From positions 1 to 31,026 of IMG/VR virus record IMGVR_UViG_3300028800_000248: a stretch of 31,026 nt of DNA; one strand, written 5' to 3'. Below the pieces are notes generated by a model that searched no databases, was not told where the DNA came from, and worked only from the letters and a program-made list of their open reading frames with translations. Every line of letters starts with the position of its first letter. The stretch's first letter is position 1. The stretch comes from a virus. Made by a program: the position numbers and the translations under genes. Positions 17,597 to 27,062 of the stretch are shown here, one piece after another.

Positions 17597-20500
17597 ATGG
17601 GTTCAGATTTTTTAACAGGATTATCCAATCAAATAAGCGGTCAATTTAACCTTGGTGATAATCAAAATAAATCGCTTGATGTAGCTAATGATGGCACGGC
17701 GCAACGCTATGGCAAGTTGGGTGATTTTGCGAAAAAATTTGACCAGTCTCAAGAGCGTAAATATCTACAAGAAGGATACTTGCGCACTGACTACTACAAT
17801 GCTGAGCCGAAAGTCCTTGAAGTTCTATTTCAAGAGCCTGATATTACTGTTCTTGTGAAGAAGAGAGCTTTTTGCGCTCTAGCAGAAAATTTTGATCTAT
17901 CCCACATGGATGCAGATGAGAAGTTATTTTACAAGGCGACGAAGATACTTTTCTCTAACAAATGTCAGCAAATCGCGGCATATGAAATGTTATCTAAGAT
18001 TCAAAGAGTATCGGCAGCAGCAGGAAACATTTCAACGCAACTAATTCCGTTGGTTATCAGTTTAGTAAATGAACTTAGCAGTGGAACATCAGATTTTACA
18101 ACAATTTCTCCGAACACTGTAGCCAGCGGTACCGATCCAACGGGCGGCGGGTTATCGAAGCTAAAGAGCACACTTACTGAATTACAAAATGTATATTCAT
18201 TCCATGATAGTAATTTTTACACAACTTGGCTTGTTGACTCATCGAATCTATTCAAATCAAAATTTGGACAAGGAACTGGCGTTATGGAATTTTGTAACGT
18301 CACCAACATTAATACAACCACTAGTTTGGAACTGGGCGGCGGTAATGTAACTATGGATATTTCAGATCCATACAATATGATGTGGATCAATAATTATGAT
18401 ATTGAAAAAGCATTGAGTGATGCAACTAATCCAATCTATAATAATCAGGTATTTCAATTTGGTCAAGACAGCGTTGATTCGCAAGCTGCCTTGCAGACTC
18501 AGCAGCTTAATGATGCGCGTGCTCAGCGCGGCGCGGGCCCAATTCAATTTATAACAAATCCAAACTCGCTTTTGAGTGCCAAGGTTGTGGCGATCATTAC
18601 AACTATTGGAGAACAAATTAACTTCACCTACGATGCAGGATTTGGCCTTGGTGAGCTTGGTGGCGGGGGAGTTACTGTAGGACAAGAATCCTTGGTTGGT
18701 GGCCCTAATGTTTTTGATCAGGGATTGCAGCCAGGCAACGAAGTAAACCTATTCTCGCAAGTTGTCAACACGTTATACAGTGGGATTCAATTAAAATTAA
18801 ATTCTCAAAATATTACTAAGCAAAATTCGAACGTAACGAACTATGCTAGAAACAAGTTAAGACTTCATTATAATGGTAAGAGTTTGATTCAGCCAATGGA
18901 TCAAATTCATATTTACATTGGCTCAAAAGCTAGATTAGATAATAAAATTATAGGTGGATTGCAAGGGGCTTTTACTGGACTTGGCTTCTTACAGCAACTC
19001 AGCAACACTGCGGCTGGATTTAAAGATTCATTTCAGGCGTTATTTAACCCTAACGCTAATGCCAATTTTCAATTAGAAAAAACAGTTCTTGTAGGAGCTG
19101 ACTTTCCAAACTGGCTCTGGACTTTATTAAGAAACATGTTCGTAACAGAGACATCGGGCGTTCATGTCTTTGGCGGCGTAGCTCAACAGCCAGACTCTGG
19201 CTACAATAATGGCTCCTATAAACTCAACATAAGTGGTAAGGATATGAGCCACTATCTAGAGCAAGGTAGAGTCAATTTTAAGCCTGCGGCTAGTGTTTTT
19301 AACGGACCACTTTATGATCCATTGACCCCATTTAAGACATCAATCGATGTTACTACAGATGTAACCAAGACCAATGCCGTTGACTTACTAGATGAAAATA
19401 AACAAATCTTAGCAACAAATTCTATAAAATTTAAAGCTGGGCATTTAGCTGGAAGACAAGCAACTGAGAGCAATATAAATCAGCAAGATAGTGAATTAAG
19501 TAACCTTGGTCAAGTTCGAAAAGTATTATACCCGCCTGATGGATTTGTTTATAAATGGAAAGAGGGTATTGGAACGCTAGTTCAACTAAGTGACTCATAT
19601 AATATACAAGGTGATAATACCATTAGTCCACAGGCTTTCACTGTAAATCCTTTTGCTGGGCAAGATATTATGAATATAATATCGTTATCCATCACTGGTA
19701 TCCCATACAATTTTGCAACCTATTATCAAGCTAATCAAACAAGTGTTAATGGTTCGGGAAGAGATCCTCAAACTGGTGAGGATGCTGCGTTTTCTTACTT
19801 CAAATCGTTGAGTTTAAATCTACAGAAGAATAATTTACTTTGGGGTAATTTTATTCCATTCAAGCTTTTGTACATGGGCGAAGCTACTTTTCAAAAAGTC
19901 ATTACGGCACAATTTACTATTAATAATGCAAATTCAATTGTCAACGATCAATTACAAAAGATACAAGATCTTTCTAATCAATTAAAACTCATTCTTGGAA
20001 GAAATACTGGTAGCCAAACTGAAAATAGCGCAAAGCTCCAACTTCAGAATCAACTTCAACTCGAGACGGATACTTTGCGCAAAGAGACTCAAAGAATTAA
20101 CGCGCAACTAACCAGCTCAGGGACTCAGGGATTGAGTATAGTTGGTAATGATGTTAGTTTCGACACTGATTCGCTTGTCAATGCAGGCCAATCTGACAGT
20201 CAAAGTCTTTCACAACCTTGGCTTCGTAAAGATCTACGCAGAAAGACTAATTTCCTAACCAGAAGATTATCCTGGAAGGTTAGATCGAATGAAGATCAAA
20301 ACCTGTTCATAGTGGATGATACCTATGATAAAGACTATGATATTCAAGCATTCGAAAGTAAATTGGAAGACCCTAAATTATTCGAAAGCCAATTTGCATC
20401 TCCACTTGAAAATATAAAAACTACCTCATCATTACTGAATTTGGAAGTATTTTGCGATTCTCAAGGTCATATACGAGTTCGAGCCCCACTTTACAATAGA

Positions 20501-22486
20501 ATGCCAAGCTCTGTATTTTATAGAATGTTTCAAATGAAAAGTGCTACCGGAGTTCAGGTTTATCCAGACTTTTTAGAAACATTATTTATCACTCAATTAC
20601 AATCACTACAGAATAATCTTGAAGTAATTGAAGATCAGATTAGACTGGATTGTGCATTGCTAGGAATTGCAAATGATAGTGGTTGCTACAATTTAGTTGC
20701 CGGGTTACTAGGGGGTCAGCAGAATAACAAATCGTTAGGAGAGGGTGGGCAATTTATGTTCATCACTAACGAGCAAACTGGAACTATTAAGGACTTCAAT
20801 GTTTTATACACTGAAGCCAACCCTGATAAAAAAATTGATCAAATAAATAATTCGATAGAAGGCAAACTTAACACGCAAGCCGGAATCAATAATTTATTTA
20901 ATAGCGTTCAAAGATCGGCGTTCATTCTATCCGCCAGTTCCACTAATCAATTATTATCCAATGCCGCAGTAACTAATCCATCCACATCACCAGTCGCACA
21001 GGATAGATTGAATGTAATTCAAGCTCGTCTTTTTCAAAAGACCGGGCAACAAGTCAACATCGATCAGTTTGAATCGACAAATCCTTCTCTAGCATTTACG
21101 ACACCATCAGCTAAAGTTCCAGACTTATTAAAAATTACCAATGATGTAGCTACCAAATTATCTGGAAGACAAAAGCTAGTTAAGCAATTGAACAATGCCC
21201 TTAAAAATGCAAAAGAATCTATCGCCTTGGATAGCACGACAAGCCAGGATACGGCGAACAAATTATTATTTTCAAATATATCTCAGAACACTCAACTTCC
21301 TGAAATTTTTGAGGAAATGATTGAGGATGAAACGTATGATGATTTGGGTCCTGGGTCTGGAAGAAGATATGTTATTGAGGATCATCAAATTACCAGCTTC
21401 AATATCCGCGAAGTGGCTCCAGAATTCACAATGATAACGGTGAATGGTCAATTGGATTTATTTTTACCAAATGAACAATTACCAGCCGATTTGAATACAT
21501 TTGAGGCCAGCGGATCAGGAGGCGGGAATGCATTGGTTAGCGCAACAGCTGTAGACTATGATATGTGGAGAATGTATGGATTCAAAAATTCTTCAGCTCT
21601 ACCAGCGCCATTCCTATCAGACCCAACATCTCAGTGCGCTCCATACGCTTCGATGGTATTGAGTAGAGCTAGAAAAAACATATTGCAAGGAACCCTCACA
21701 ATCGCTGGCAATGAGTATCAACAAGCCGGAGATGTAATCTACTTAAAATGTAGAGATTTACTATTCTATGTTACATCCGTATCTCATAGTTTTTCATATG
21801 GCAATAGTTTTAATACGACGCTAGAATTGAAATATGGTCACAGCCCAGGCGATTATATCCCAACAACATTGGATACAATTGGTAAGTTACTCTACAATAA
21901 TCGCCACGATACTAGTTTTATTAACTATCGTCAGAATAATGCATACAATCAACAGCCAGTAGGAGTTATTATCCTAGATAAACGTGGTAATGACGTAAAT
22001 ACTCAATTACTAGGTGGAACATACGGCGTCCAGAATACTAAAGTTGTTAATGATATTTTGACAACTGTTAATTTTGCAATGCAATCTAATTCTGATCCAA
22101 ACACTACAGTAAATTCATTCATAGAGATAAGAACATATTTTAATTCGGATACGGGCTCAGCTGATGCAGTATTAAGTTCTGCCGCGGATACCATAAAACA
22201 AATGTTGTCTGGACAAAATGAATTCCAAAGCGTGACTCCAAATCCAAATCAGGGAAAGGCAGTTGATCCATCACTTATTACGGTTGTGGCAGTTGATGTT
22301 GCTGGCAAAACTGAATCAAGAAGCCCAAGCCAAAAAGCCGTTGATATGGTTAGGAATATCTTGGGAACTTCAAGTGTATCCAGCCCATCAACGAATTCTA
22401 GTAATTTAAATCAAACTTTATTTGGATATATAATAGATGTTTGGGTCACATTTAAAAGTCTTCCAAATGATATATCAATTGCTTAA
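17597..22486 (+). CDS. Very large baseplate hub protein
   Basis: At 1629 aa this is several times longer than T4 gp27 or Mu gp44. Hub-like signatures are present: a strand-rich segment near residues 420-445 (GKSLIQPMDQIHIYIGS), one near 540-560 (YKLNISGKDMSHYLEQG), and a C-terminal domain of about 1366-1420 (GTLTIAGNEYQQAGDVIYL, then FYVTSVSHSFSYG and LELKYGHSPGDY), which are typical of the gpD/gp44 class. A probable coiled coil lies near 785-840. The gene comes before the spike gene, as in Mu and P2-like modules. Long extra regions may replace several separate hub proteins. No lytic catalytic motif was recognised. Start site AAAGGAAG is strong. Confidence 0.75.
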   Translation: MGSDFLTGLSNQISGQFNLGDNQNKSLDVANDGTAQRYGKLGDFAKKFDQSQERKYLQEGYLRTDYYNAEPKVLEVLFQEPDITVLVKKRAFCALAENFDLSHMDADEKLFYKATKILFSNKCQQIAAYEMLSKIQRVSAAAGNISTQLIPLVISLVNELSSGTSDFTTISPNTVASGTDPTGGGLSKLKSTLTELQNVYSFHDSNFYTTWLVDSSNLFKSKFGQGTGVMEFCNVTNINTTTSLELGGGNVTMDISDPYNMMWINNYDIEKALSDATNPIYNNQVFQFGQDSVDSQAALQTQQLNDARAQRGAGPIQFITNPNSLLSAKVVAIITTIGEQINFTYDAGFGLGELGGGGVTVGQESLVGGPNVFDQGLQPGNEVNLFSQVVNTLYSGIQLKLNSQNITKQNSNVTNYARNKLRLHYNGKSLIQPMDQIHIYIGSKARLDNKIIGGLQGAFTGLGFLQQLSNTAAGFKDSFQALFNPNANANFQLEKTVLVGADFPNWLWTLLRNMFVTETSGVHVFGGVAQQPDSGYNNGSYKLNISGKDMSHYLEQGRVNFKPAASVFNGPLYDPLTPFKTSIDVTTDVTKTNAVDLLDENKQILATNSIKFKAGHLAGRQATESNINQQDSELSNLGQVRKVLYPPDGFVYKWKEGIGTLVQLSDSYNIQGDNTISPQAFTVNPFAGQDIMNIISLSITGIPYNFATYYQANQTSVNGSGRDPQTGEDAAFSYFKSLSLNLQKNNLLWGNFIPFKLLYMGEATFQKVITAQFTINNANSIVNDQLQKIQDLSNQLKLILGRNTGSQTENSAKLQLQNQLQLETDTLRKETQRINAQLTSSGTQGLSIVGNDVSFDTDSLVNAGQSDSQSLSQPWLRKDLRRKTNFLTRRLSWKVRSNEDQNLFIVDDTYDKDYDIQAFESKLEDPKLFESQFASPLENIKTTSSLLNLEVFCDSQGHIRVRAPLYNRMPSSVFYRMFQMKSATGVQVYPDFLETLFITQLQSLQNNLEVIEDQIRLDCALLGIANDSGCYNLVAGLLGGQQNNKSLGEGGQFMFITNEQTGTIKDFNVLYTEANPDKKIDQINNSIEGKLNTQAGINNLFNSVQRSAFILSASSTNQLLSNAAVTNPSTSPVAQDRLNVIQARLFQKTGQQVNIDQFESTNPSLAFTTPSAKVPDLLKITNDVATKLSGRQKLVKQLNNALKNAKESIALDSTTSQDTANKLLFSNISQNTQLPEIFEEMIEDETYDDLGPGSGRRYVIEDHQITSFNIREVAPEFTMITVNGQLDLFLPNEQLPADLNTFEASGSGGGNALVSATAVDYDMWRMYGFKNSSALPAPFLSDPTSQCAPYASMVLSRARKNILQGTLTIAGNEYQQAGDVIYLKCRDLLFYVTSVSHSFSYGNSFNTTLELKYGHSPGDYIPTTLDTIGKLLYNNRHDTSFINYRQNNAYNQQPVGVIILDKRGNDVNTQLLGGTYGVQNTKVVNDILTTVNFAMQSNSDPNTTVNSFIEIRTYFNSDTGSADAVLSSAADTIKQMLSGQNEFQSVTPNPNQGKAVDPSLITVVAVDVAGKTESRSPSQKAVDMVRNILGTSSVSSPSTNSSNLNQTLFGYIIDVWVTFKSLPNDISIA

Positions 22487-22495
22487 TAGGGATTT

Positions 22496-24499
22496 ATGCT
22501 ACCAAAAAGTTTAAACATAGCCTTGCCGGTAGGCGTTATGAGATTAGCTAGAATTATTAGCTATGACACCACCGCGGGCAAAGCAAAAGTAAGGTTGGCA
22601 AGCGTTGCCGAGAGTATAACTCCGGGGGCAGATATTGACATCTTTATTCCAAATGGATTTTATTCTGATGATGGTTTATTTATTGGCGGGTTGGTCAAGA
22701 GCAATACTCCTATTGTAATTGCACAAGGCGAGGGCGGTAAGTGGTATTTTATTTCATTCCTTATGACCACTGGTGCAAAATCTCCGACTTTGATTCCTGG
22801 GCAACTTCTCATACAATCAACACCAACATCCAAAATAACGCTGGATGTAAAAAATAACATAGATATTGGTTCTGATACGGATGGCCTACATATCTACACG
22901 GGGACATCAGAAACCTCACTCGTTACTTCAACGTTAAATAATTCATTCTCATTTACGGAAGCATCTCGAGTAGTCGATGGGTTGGTTAAAAGAGAAACTA
23001 AAAAATTAGCTAATTTCCCGCCCAATACAAAATTAGAGTCCGATGATTATTTCATAAGACTTTATCCAATAGGATTAGATCCAACTGTTACCCCATCTTA
23101 TTCATTTATTGACCAAGTAAAAAATCCAACTTTCGCCGAAACACGAGAAGTGGTATATGAATTTGCCTATACATATGATGTGACCGATGATCTTACGGAG
23201 TCCGGTTACTATAATAAGGCTGGCACGTCACCACCCAAGACTGTAGATTCATCAGCTTACACAAATAGAAGACAAAGTCGAGCAGATACATTAAGTTTGA
23301 GCTTAGTATCTCCCAATTATTTAATGGAGACAACTAAGGGCACAGTTATAGATATTTTTGGAAATATTCTCAATTTGAATAGAACTCCAATCCTTATTGG
23401 AAAGTCTTTAGACTTAACTCTTAACATTGCGAATGGTAACAATATTACTTCTGCGATCTTTGATAATATTAAAGCCGCAGAAAGAAACAGCATCGCTTAC
23501 CATTTTGAGTTGAATGCTAGAAAGGACTTAGGATTAAATAATGTCCAATCTGGTAGTGTAGTAAACCTATTAGACATTAATTCTGATGCTGATTATGCGA
23601 GGGTTAGAAGTCGTTTCTTCGTAGATATCGATAAGGAAGGGCAATTCAAAGTTAACGTTCCTTCATCGAGCGAAACTGGTAACGTTGCATTGCTAGCTCG
23701 CTACGAGAACTATTCTACGTTTGGCCCTGAAGAAAATGGCAACGTTGATAAGTTAATTTATCGCGATGATAATCTCGATATATTTTTGGATTCGTTTTCA
23801 ACTCAAGATATCGACATTGTTAATAGTGATGGATCCGCAGCGACTGCAATCGATAGAATTTCTGGACTTCACATTAAGAAGGGTATGCCGTTCCATTCTA
23901 TTACAAATAGTTTGCAGATGTTTCAATCTCCTTGGGCAAGTCAGTTTTTGGATTTCCAATATAACGAAGCTGTGGATTTGGTTGGACTACCAACAATCAC
24001 CAACGTCGTAAATCCAACAATTAAGGTCTCAGGGCCACAAGCCAATGCTGGCGGCAGAAGCGGTACCATGCATTTTGACGGCTCACTAGAGCTTAGCTTG
24101 GGCGCGAATACTGTAGATAGACAATCTCTTTGGGTTGATACTGCGGGTGGCGTACTTGGCAATATTGGGCGCGATCTCAATAATGTCAGCGCCGGCTTAT
24201 CGCTTGATGGTGACTTAATGATTCAGGTAGGTGGGATTGGCGTATCCAGCGATAGTAGATTTTCTAGCGTAAACAATGCATATAGGGGTGGCACTTTTGA
24301 TATCCGTGTAATGAATGAAGGATTTACAGTTTCAATTATACGAATTGATAAAAATGGTATAACGGTAGCAACCCCTAATACTATTACTTTAAAGGGAAGA
24401 GATATAACGATTAGCGCAGAAGGAAATTTGATTCTTGAAGGCGATAATGTTTCTGTAAATAATAGAGCTGTTACACTTTATCCAGTAACATCTGTATAG
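22496..24499 (+). CDS. Baseplate central spike (gp5/gp45-like, OB-fold)
   Basis: The first 105 or so residues of this 667-aa protein (VMRLARIISYDTTAGKAKVRL, IDIFIPNGF, then GLVKSNTPIVIAQGEGGKWY) look like the OB-fold that opens phage spike proteins. The C-terminal 90 residues are repetitive beta sequence (FDIRVMNEGFTVSIIRIDKN, NTITLKGRDITISAEGNLIL), fitting a trimeric beta-prism needle. The middle 450 residues are not recognised and contain no obvious lysozyme. The position right after the hub matches Mu gp44-gp45 and T4 gp27-gp5. It is the only gene here ending in TAG, with an in-frame TAA two codons later. Confidence 0.65.
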   Translation: MLPKSLNIALPVGVMRLARIISYDTTAGKAKVRLASVAESITPGADIDIFIPNGFYSDDGLFIGGLVKSNTPIVIAQGEGGKWYFISFLMTTGAKSPTLIPGQLLIQSTPTSKITLDVKNNIDIGSDTDGLHIYTGTSETSLVTSTLNNSFSFTEASRVVDGLVKRETKKLANFPPNTKLESDDYFIRLYPIGLDPTVTPSYSFIDQVKNPTFAETREVVYEFAYTYDVTDDLTESGYYNKAGTSPPKTVDSSAYTNRRQSRADTLSLSLVSPNYLMETTKGTVIDIFGNILNLNRTPILIGKSLDLTLNIANGNNITSAIFDNIKAAERNSIAYHFELNARKDLGLNNVQSGSVVNLLDINSDADYARVRSRFFVDIDKEGQFKVNVPSSSETGNVALLARYENYSTFGPEENGNVDKLIYRDDNLDIFLDSFSTQDIDIVNSDGSAATAIDRISGLHIKKGMPFHSITNSLQMFQSPWASQFLDFQYNEAVDLVGLPTITNVVNPTIKVSGPQANAGGRSGTMHFDGSLELSLGANTVDRQSLWVDTAGGVLGNIGRDLNNVSAGLSLDGDLMIQVGGIGVSSDSRFSSVNNAYRGGTFDIRVMNEGFTVSIIRIDKNGITVATPNTITLKGRDITISAEGNLILEGDNVSVNNRAVTLYPVTSV

Positions 24500-24508
24500 T
24501 GGAGATAA

Positions 24509-24865
24509 ATGAATAACTTAAAATCAAAAACTCGTGATATTATCGTAATGCAAGCTACTGAAGCTAAAATTTTAGGTTTCAATAGATTGGGTGAAGCCGT
24601 TTTAAATTCTGTTGGTGCCGTTCCACGCGAAGAAGGAAACTTTCTATATTCAGAAGCTCAACTACAACAACAAACATATGAAAAACTATGGAAAGTAGCT
24701 ATGGAAGTTATCGCTTATCATGATATTGACAACGTGGATATCCAACAAGTTGATGATATGGTTGTGAAACTTACGAATGCTGTAGTTGCTAAGGTTGAAG
24801 CCAGCTTAGGAGTTGAAGGAAAAATCGGTCCCTTGGAGCCTGCGGTTCCTGGTCAATCTAAATAA
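24509..24865 (+). CDS. Small hypothetical protein between spike and membrane-like protein
   Basis: I do not recognise this 118-aa protein. It is predicted mainly helical (AKILGFNRLGEAVLNSVG, a Gln-rich turn, then EKLWKVAMEVIAYH), acidic toward the C-terminus and ends in a Gly/Pro-rich tail. It has no Cys, membrane segment or signal peptide. A GGAG site seven bases upstream supports the ATG. It sits in the baseplate operon between the spike and a hydrophobic virion protein, so a small baseplate or assembly factor is likely, but no function can be assigned. Confidence 0.6.
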   Translation: MNNLKSKTRDIIVMQATEAKILGFNRLGEAVLNSVGAVPREEGNFLYSEAQLQQQTYEKLWKVAMEVIAYHDIDNVDIQQVDDMVVKLTNAVVAKVEASLGVEGKIGPLEPAVPGQSK

Positions 24866-24869
24866 TTAC

Positions 24870-24877
24870 GATATATA
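24870..24877 (+). promoter_or_regulatory. GATATATA octamer before the 724-aa gene
   Basis: This is the fourth intergenic copy of GATATATA, placed 11 bases before ATG 24888. The gap has no purine-rich ribosome binding site, unlike nearly all other gaps here. It could be part of a promoter or just an AT-rich leader. Confidence 0.2.
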
Positions 24878-24887
24878 GTAATTTAGA

Positions 24888-27062
24888 ATGCCTTGTAATC
24901 CATCCGATCTTACCATTAATGTTTCGTCAGGCCCATCCGCTGCTTTAATTCCTGGGTTTGGAAAGCCCTTTGCGCCTACATTGCCAAGTTTCACATTACC
25001 ATTTCCGGGTGGATTTCCTGAAGATCTATTAGGCATTTACAATGCACTACAGTTTATTTTGCCACCAGGTACAATTAAACCGTCATTAAATCTAAATTAT
25101 AGCAAAGATATTTTTGATGCGATTATGAGTTTAATGGATAAGTTCTTTCCATTCTTAATGCTTTACAAATTTTTTATGCCAGTTCTCGATTTAATCATTT
25201 GTATTATTGAAGTTCTGTGTGCATTGTTAAATCCATTTAAATTGCCAGGCGCGATTTCTAGATTATTCACTCAGTGCTTGCCAGCCTTTTTAGCGCTGTT
25301 TCCGATATTTGCATTAATCGTAATGATTCTTTCATTGTTGAATTTAATTATTTCAATAGTAGAATATTTATTGAATGAGATTTTGAAATTAATTAAAATT
25401 CTACTAAAAAATATCCAAACTATTACTAATGCATTGGTCAAGGCGGATCAGGTAACGGTTCTTGCCGCTATTAATAAGATTGGCATGATTCTTTGTAGTT
25501 TTCAAAGTTTATTCGTGATACTAGCGTTATTCGATATTATTATCGGTGCCATCAAAGATATGATGAAAATCATCTCTAGTATTCCACCTTGTGATAACAA
25601 CAACAATAGTGGCTTTCAATGTTGCACCCCTGATGTGTGTCCATCGTTCATCAAAAATGATGATGGTTTGGTTAGAGCTACGGGAACGCTTCAATATTAC
25701 AACGCTGTTAATCAGGATGCTGGCTATCTATTCCCCGGGGTTACATTGCCATTCCCTCTTACGAATTCAGCGAGACCAGAGAGTTGGCAGTTTTACGACA
25801 CAGGGGCAGCTATTCCAGACGCGTTTTGGAATATTACTAGTGCATACGACTTGCCAGCAGGGGTTGAACAAATCTTCTTCCCAACCGACGCAAATTATAC
25901 CGATGCAACGCCACCAAAGCAAGTTGCGTATACAGTGGACTTGAGATTATTTTATAATCCATCCACCTGGGGTATCGTTGATTCAAAGGGCCCAAGATAT
26001 GTTCGAGTATCGGAATGCATCGTCCTCAAGGCTCCAACCCAAGACCTAACATTGTATAACAATACAGATACAACCATTACTAATGGCGTGTTAGAGATAA
26101 CTGGTGGTACTGTTACAGAAGATGACGGTCTAACCGAAGTTTTCATTAATGGAGTTAATGCTACACTCAATAATCTAATCCACTTGCCACCAACCACTTT
26201 TAGTGGAACTGCCAGCGGTCCAGATCCTGTGGTATTTAATCCTACAGATGGATATGCATTCGATGATGTGACTTATACATTTCACATTAATTACCCAGTG
26301 TTATTACAAAAGGGTTTAATAACGGTAGGCTGTCTACCAGAAGTCAATCTTAATAAAACATTCATTAATAACATATATGGTGGTAATGTTGGTCTCAATT
26401 TTACTCTATTGAATAACCTATTGAATAGTGGGACCTTCCCAGATACCGCGGCTGCGCAGCAATGTCTCACAACTGCACTAACCAATTTACAAAATAATGT
26501 TAGCGCCCAAGCTGTGGCAGACTTCCAAGCCATGACAACTGTTTGTTTAAACACCCTTGGCGACAACGCTATAACTTCAATGAATACATTGGTTGGCATC
26601 GGATTTGATCCATACAAGAGCACATTCACTATTACCCCAATAGTTCAATTTACTACGCAATCCATTTTAATATCAGTTAGTTTGAATGAAAACAGTGGCC
26701 AGTCCATGACCACAAATTTGCCGGCGTCCATATCACAAGGTATTGCTGAAAGAATAACGGCGATTAGCACTTTTGGAGATGTCAGCCTGTTTTCATATGA
26801 TGGCTATCAACAGTTCACGGGCCAGATAACAAGTCCAGCTGCTGGAGCCGGCACAATTCAAATCAAGTTTGATAATAAAATAATTAGCGTGGTCAATATT
26901 CCATCTGATACGACTGTTACTCCAACGGTTACTCCATTGACATTAGATTATACATTTATTTACTCTCCATCTGCACTTGGTGGTCAATCTGGTTCAGTTG
27001 GAACTGATGGTTCTCCAAGAAGAGATGAGGGTGATGTAGCTAGAGATGGCAGCGAGGGATAA
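24888..27062 (+). CDS. Hydrophobic virion protein with several membrane segments
   Basis: This 724-aa protein starts with a Pro-rich segment, then has long hydrophobic stretches at about residues 86-114, 131-160 and 198-222, separated by short charged or amphipathic parts (ILKLIKILLKNI). A cysteine cluster follows (C235, C245, C246, C251). The C-terminal 450 residues are soluble beta-type sequence with two DGY copies (near 454 and 638) and a charged Gly/Asp/Arg tail. The gene is unrecognised. Because it lies between spike and wedge genes, a baseplate component that enters the host membrane at DNA delivery is a reasonable idea but unproven. The ATG lacks a clear ribosome binding site; the stop overlaps the next ATG (TAATG). 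Confidence 0.7.
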   Translation: MPCNPSDLTINVSSGPSAALIPGFGKPFAPTLPSFTLPFPGGFPEDLLGIYNALQFILPPGTIKPSLNLNYSKDIFDAIMSLMDKFFPFLMLYKFFMPVLDLIICIIEVLCALLNPFKLPGAISRLFTQCLPAFLALFPIFALIVMILSLLNLIISIVEYLLNEILKLIKILLKNIQTITNALVKADQVTVLAAINKIGMILCSFQSLFVILALFDIIIGAIKDMMKIISSIPPCDNNNNSGFQCCTPDVCPSFIKNDDGLVRATGTLQYYNAVNQDAGYLFPGVTLPFPLTNSARPESWQFYDTGAAIPDAFWNITSAYDLPAGVEQIFFPTDANYTDATPPKQVAYTVDLRLFYNPSTWGIVDSKGPRYVRVSECIVLKAPTQDLTLYNNTDTTITNGVLEITGGTVTEDDGLTEVFINGVNATLNNLIHLPPTTFSGTASGPDPVVFNPTDGYAFDDVTYTFHINYPVLLQKGLITVGCLPEVNLNKTFINNIYGGNVGLNFTLLNNLLNSGTFPDTAAAQQCLTTALTNLQNNVSAQAVADFQAMTTVCLNTLGDNAITSMNTLVGIGFDPYKSTFTITPIVQFTTQSILISVSLNENSGQSMTTNLPASISQGIAERITAISTFGDVSLFSYDGYQQFTGQITSPAAGAGTIQIKFDNKIISVVNIPSDTTVTPTVTPLTLDYTFIYSPSALGGQSGSVGTDGSPRRDEGDVARDGSEG

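Noticed and set aside
24497-24505. Possible TAG recoding at the end of the spike gene
   Set aside because: TAG at 24497-24499 is followed in frame by TGG, AGA and TAA. This adds only two residues, and no other gene needs read-through of TAG or TGA, so the standard code is sufficient.
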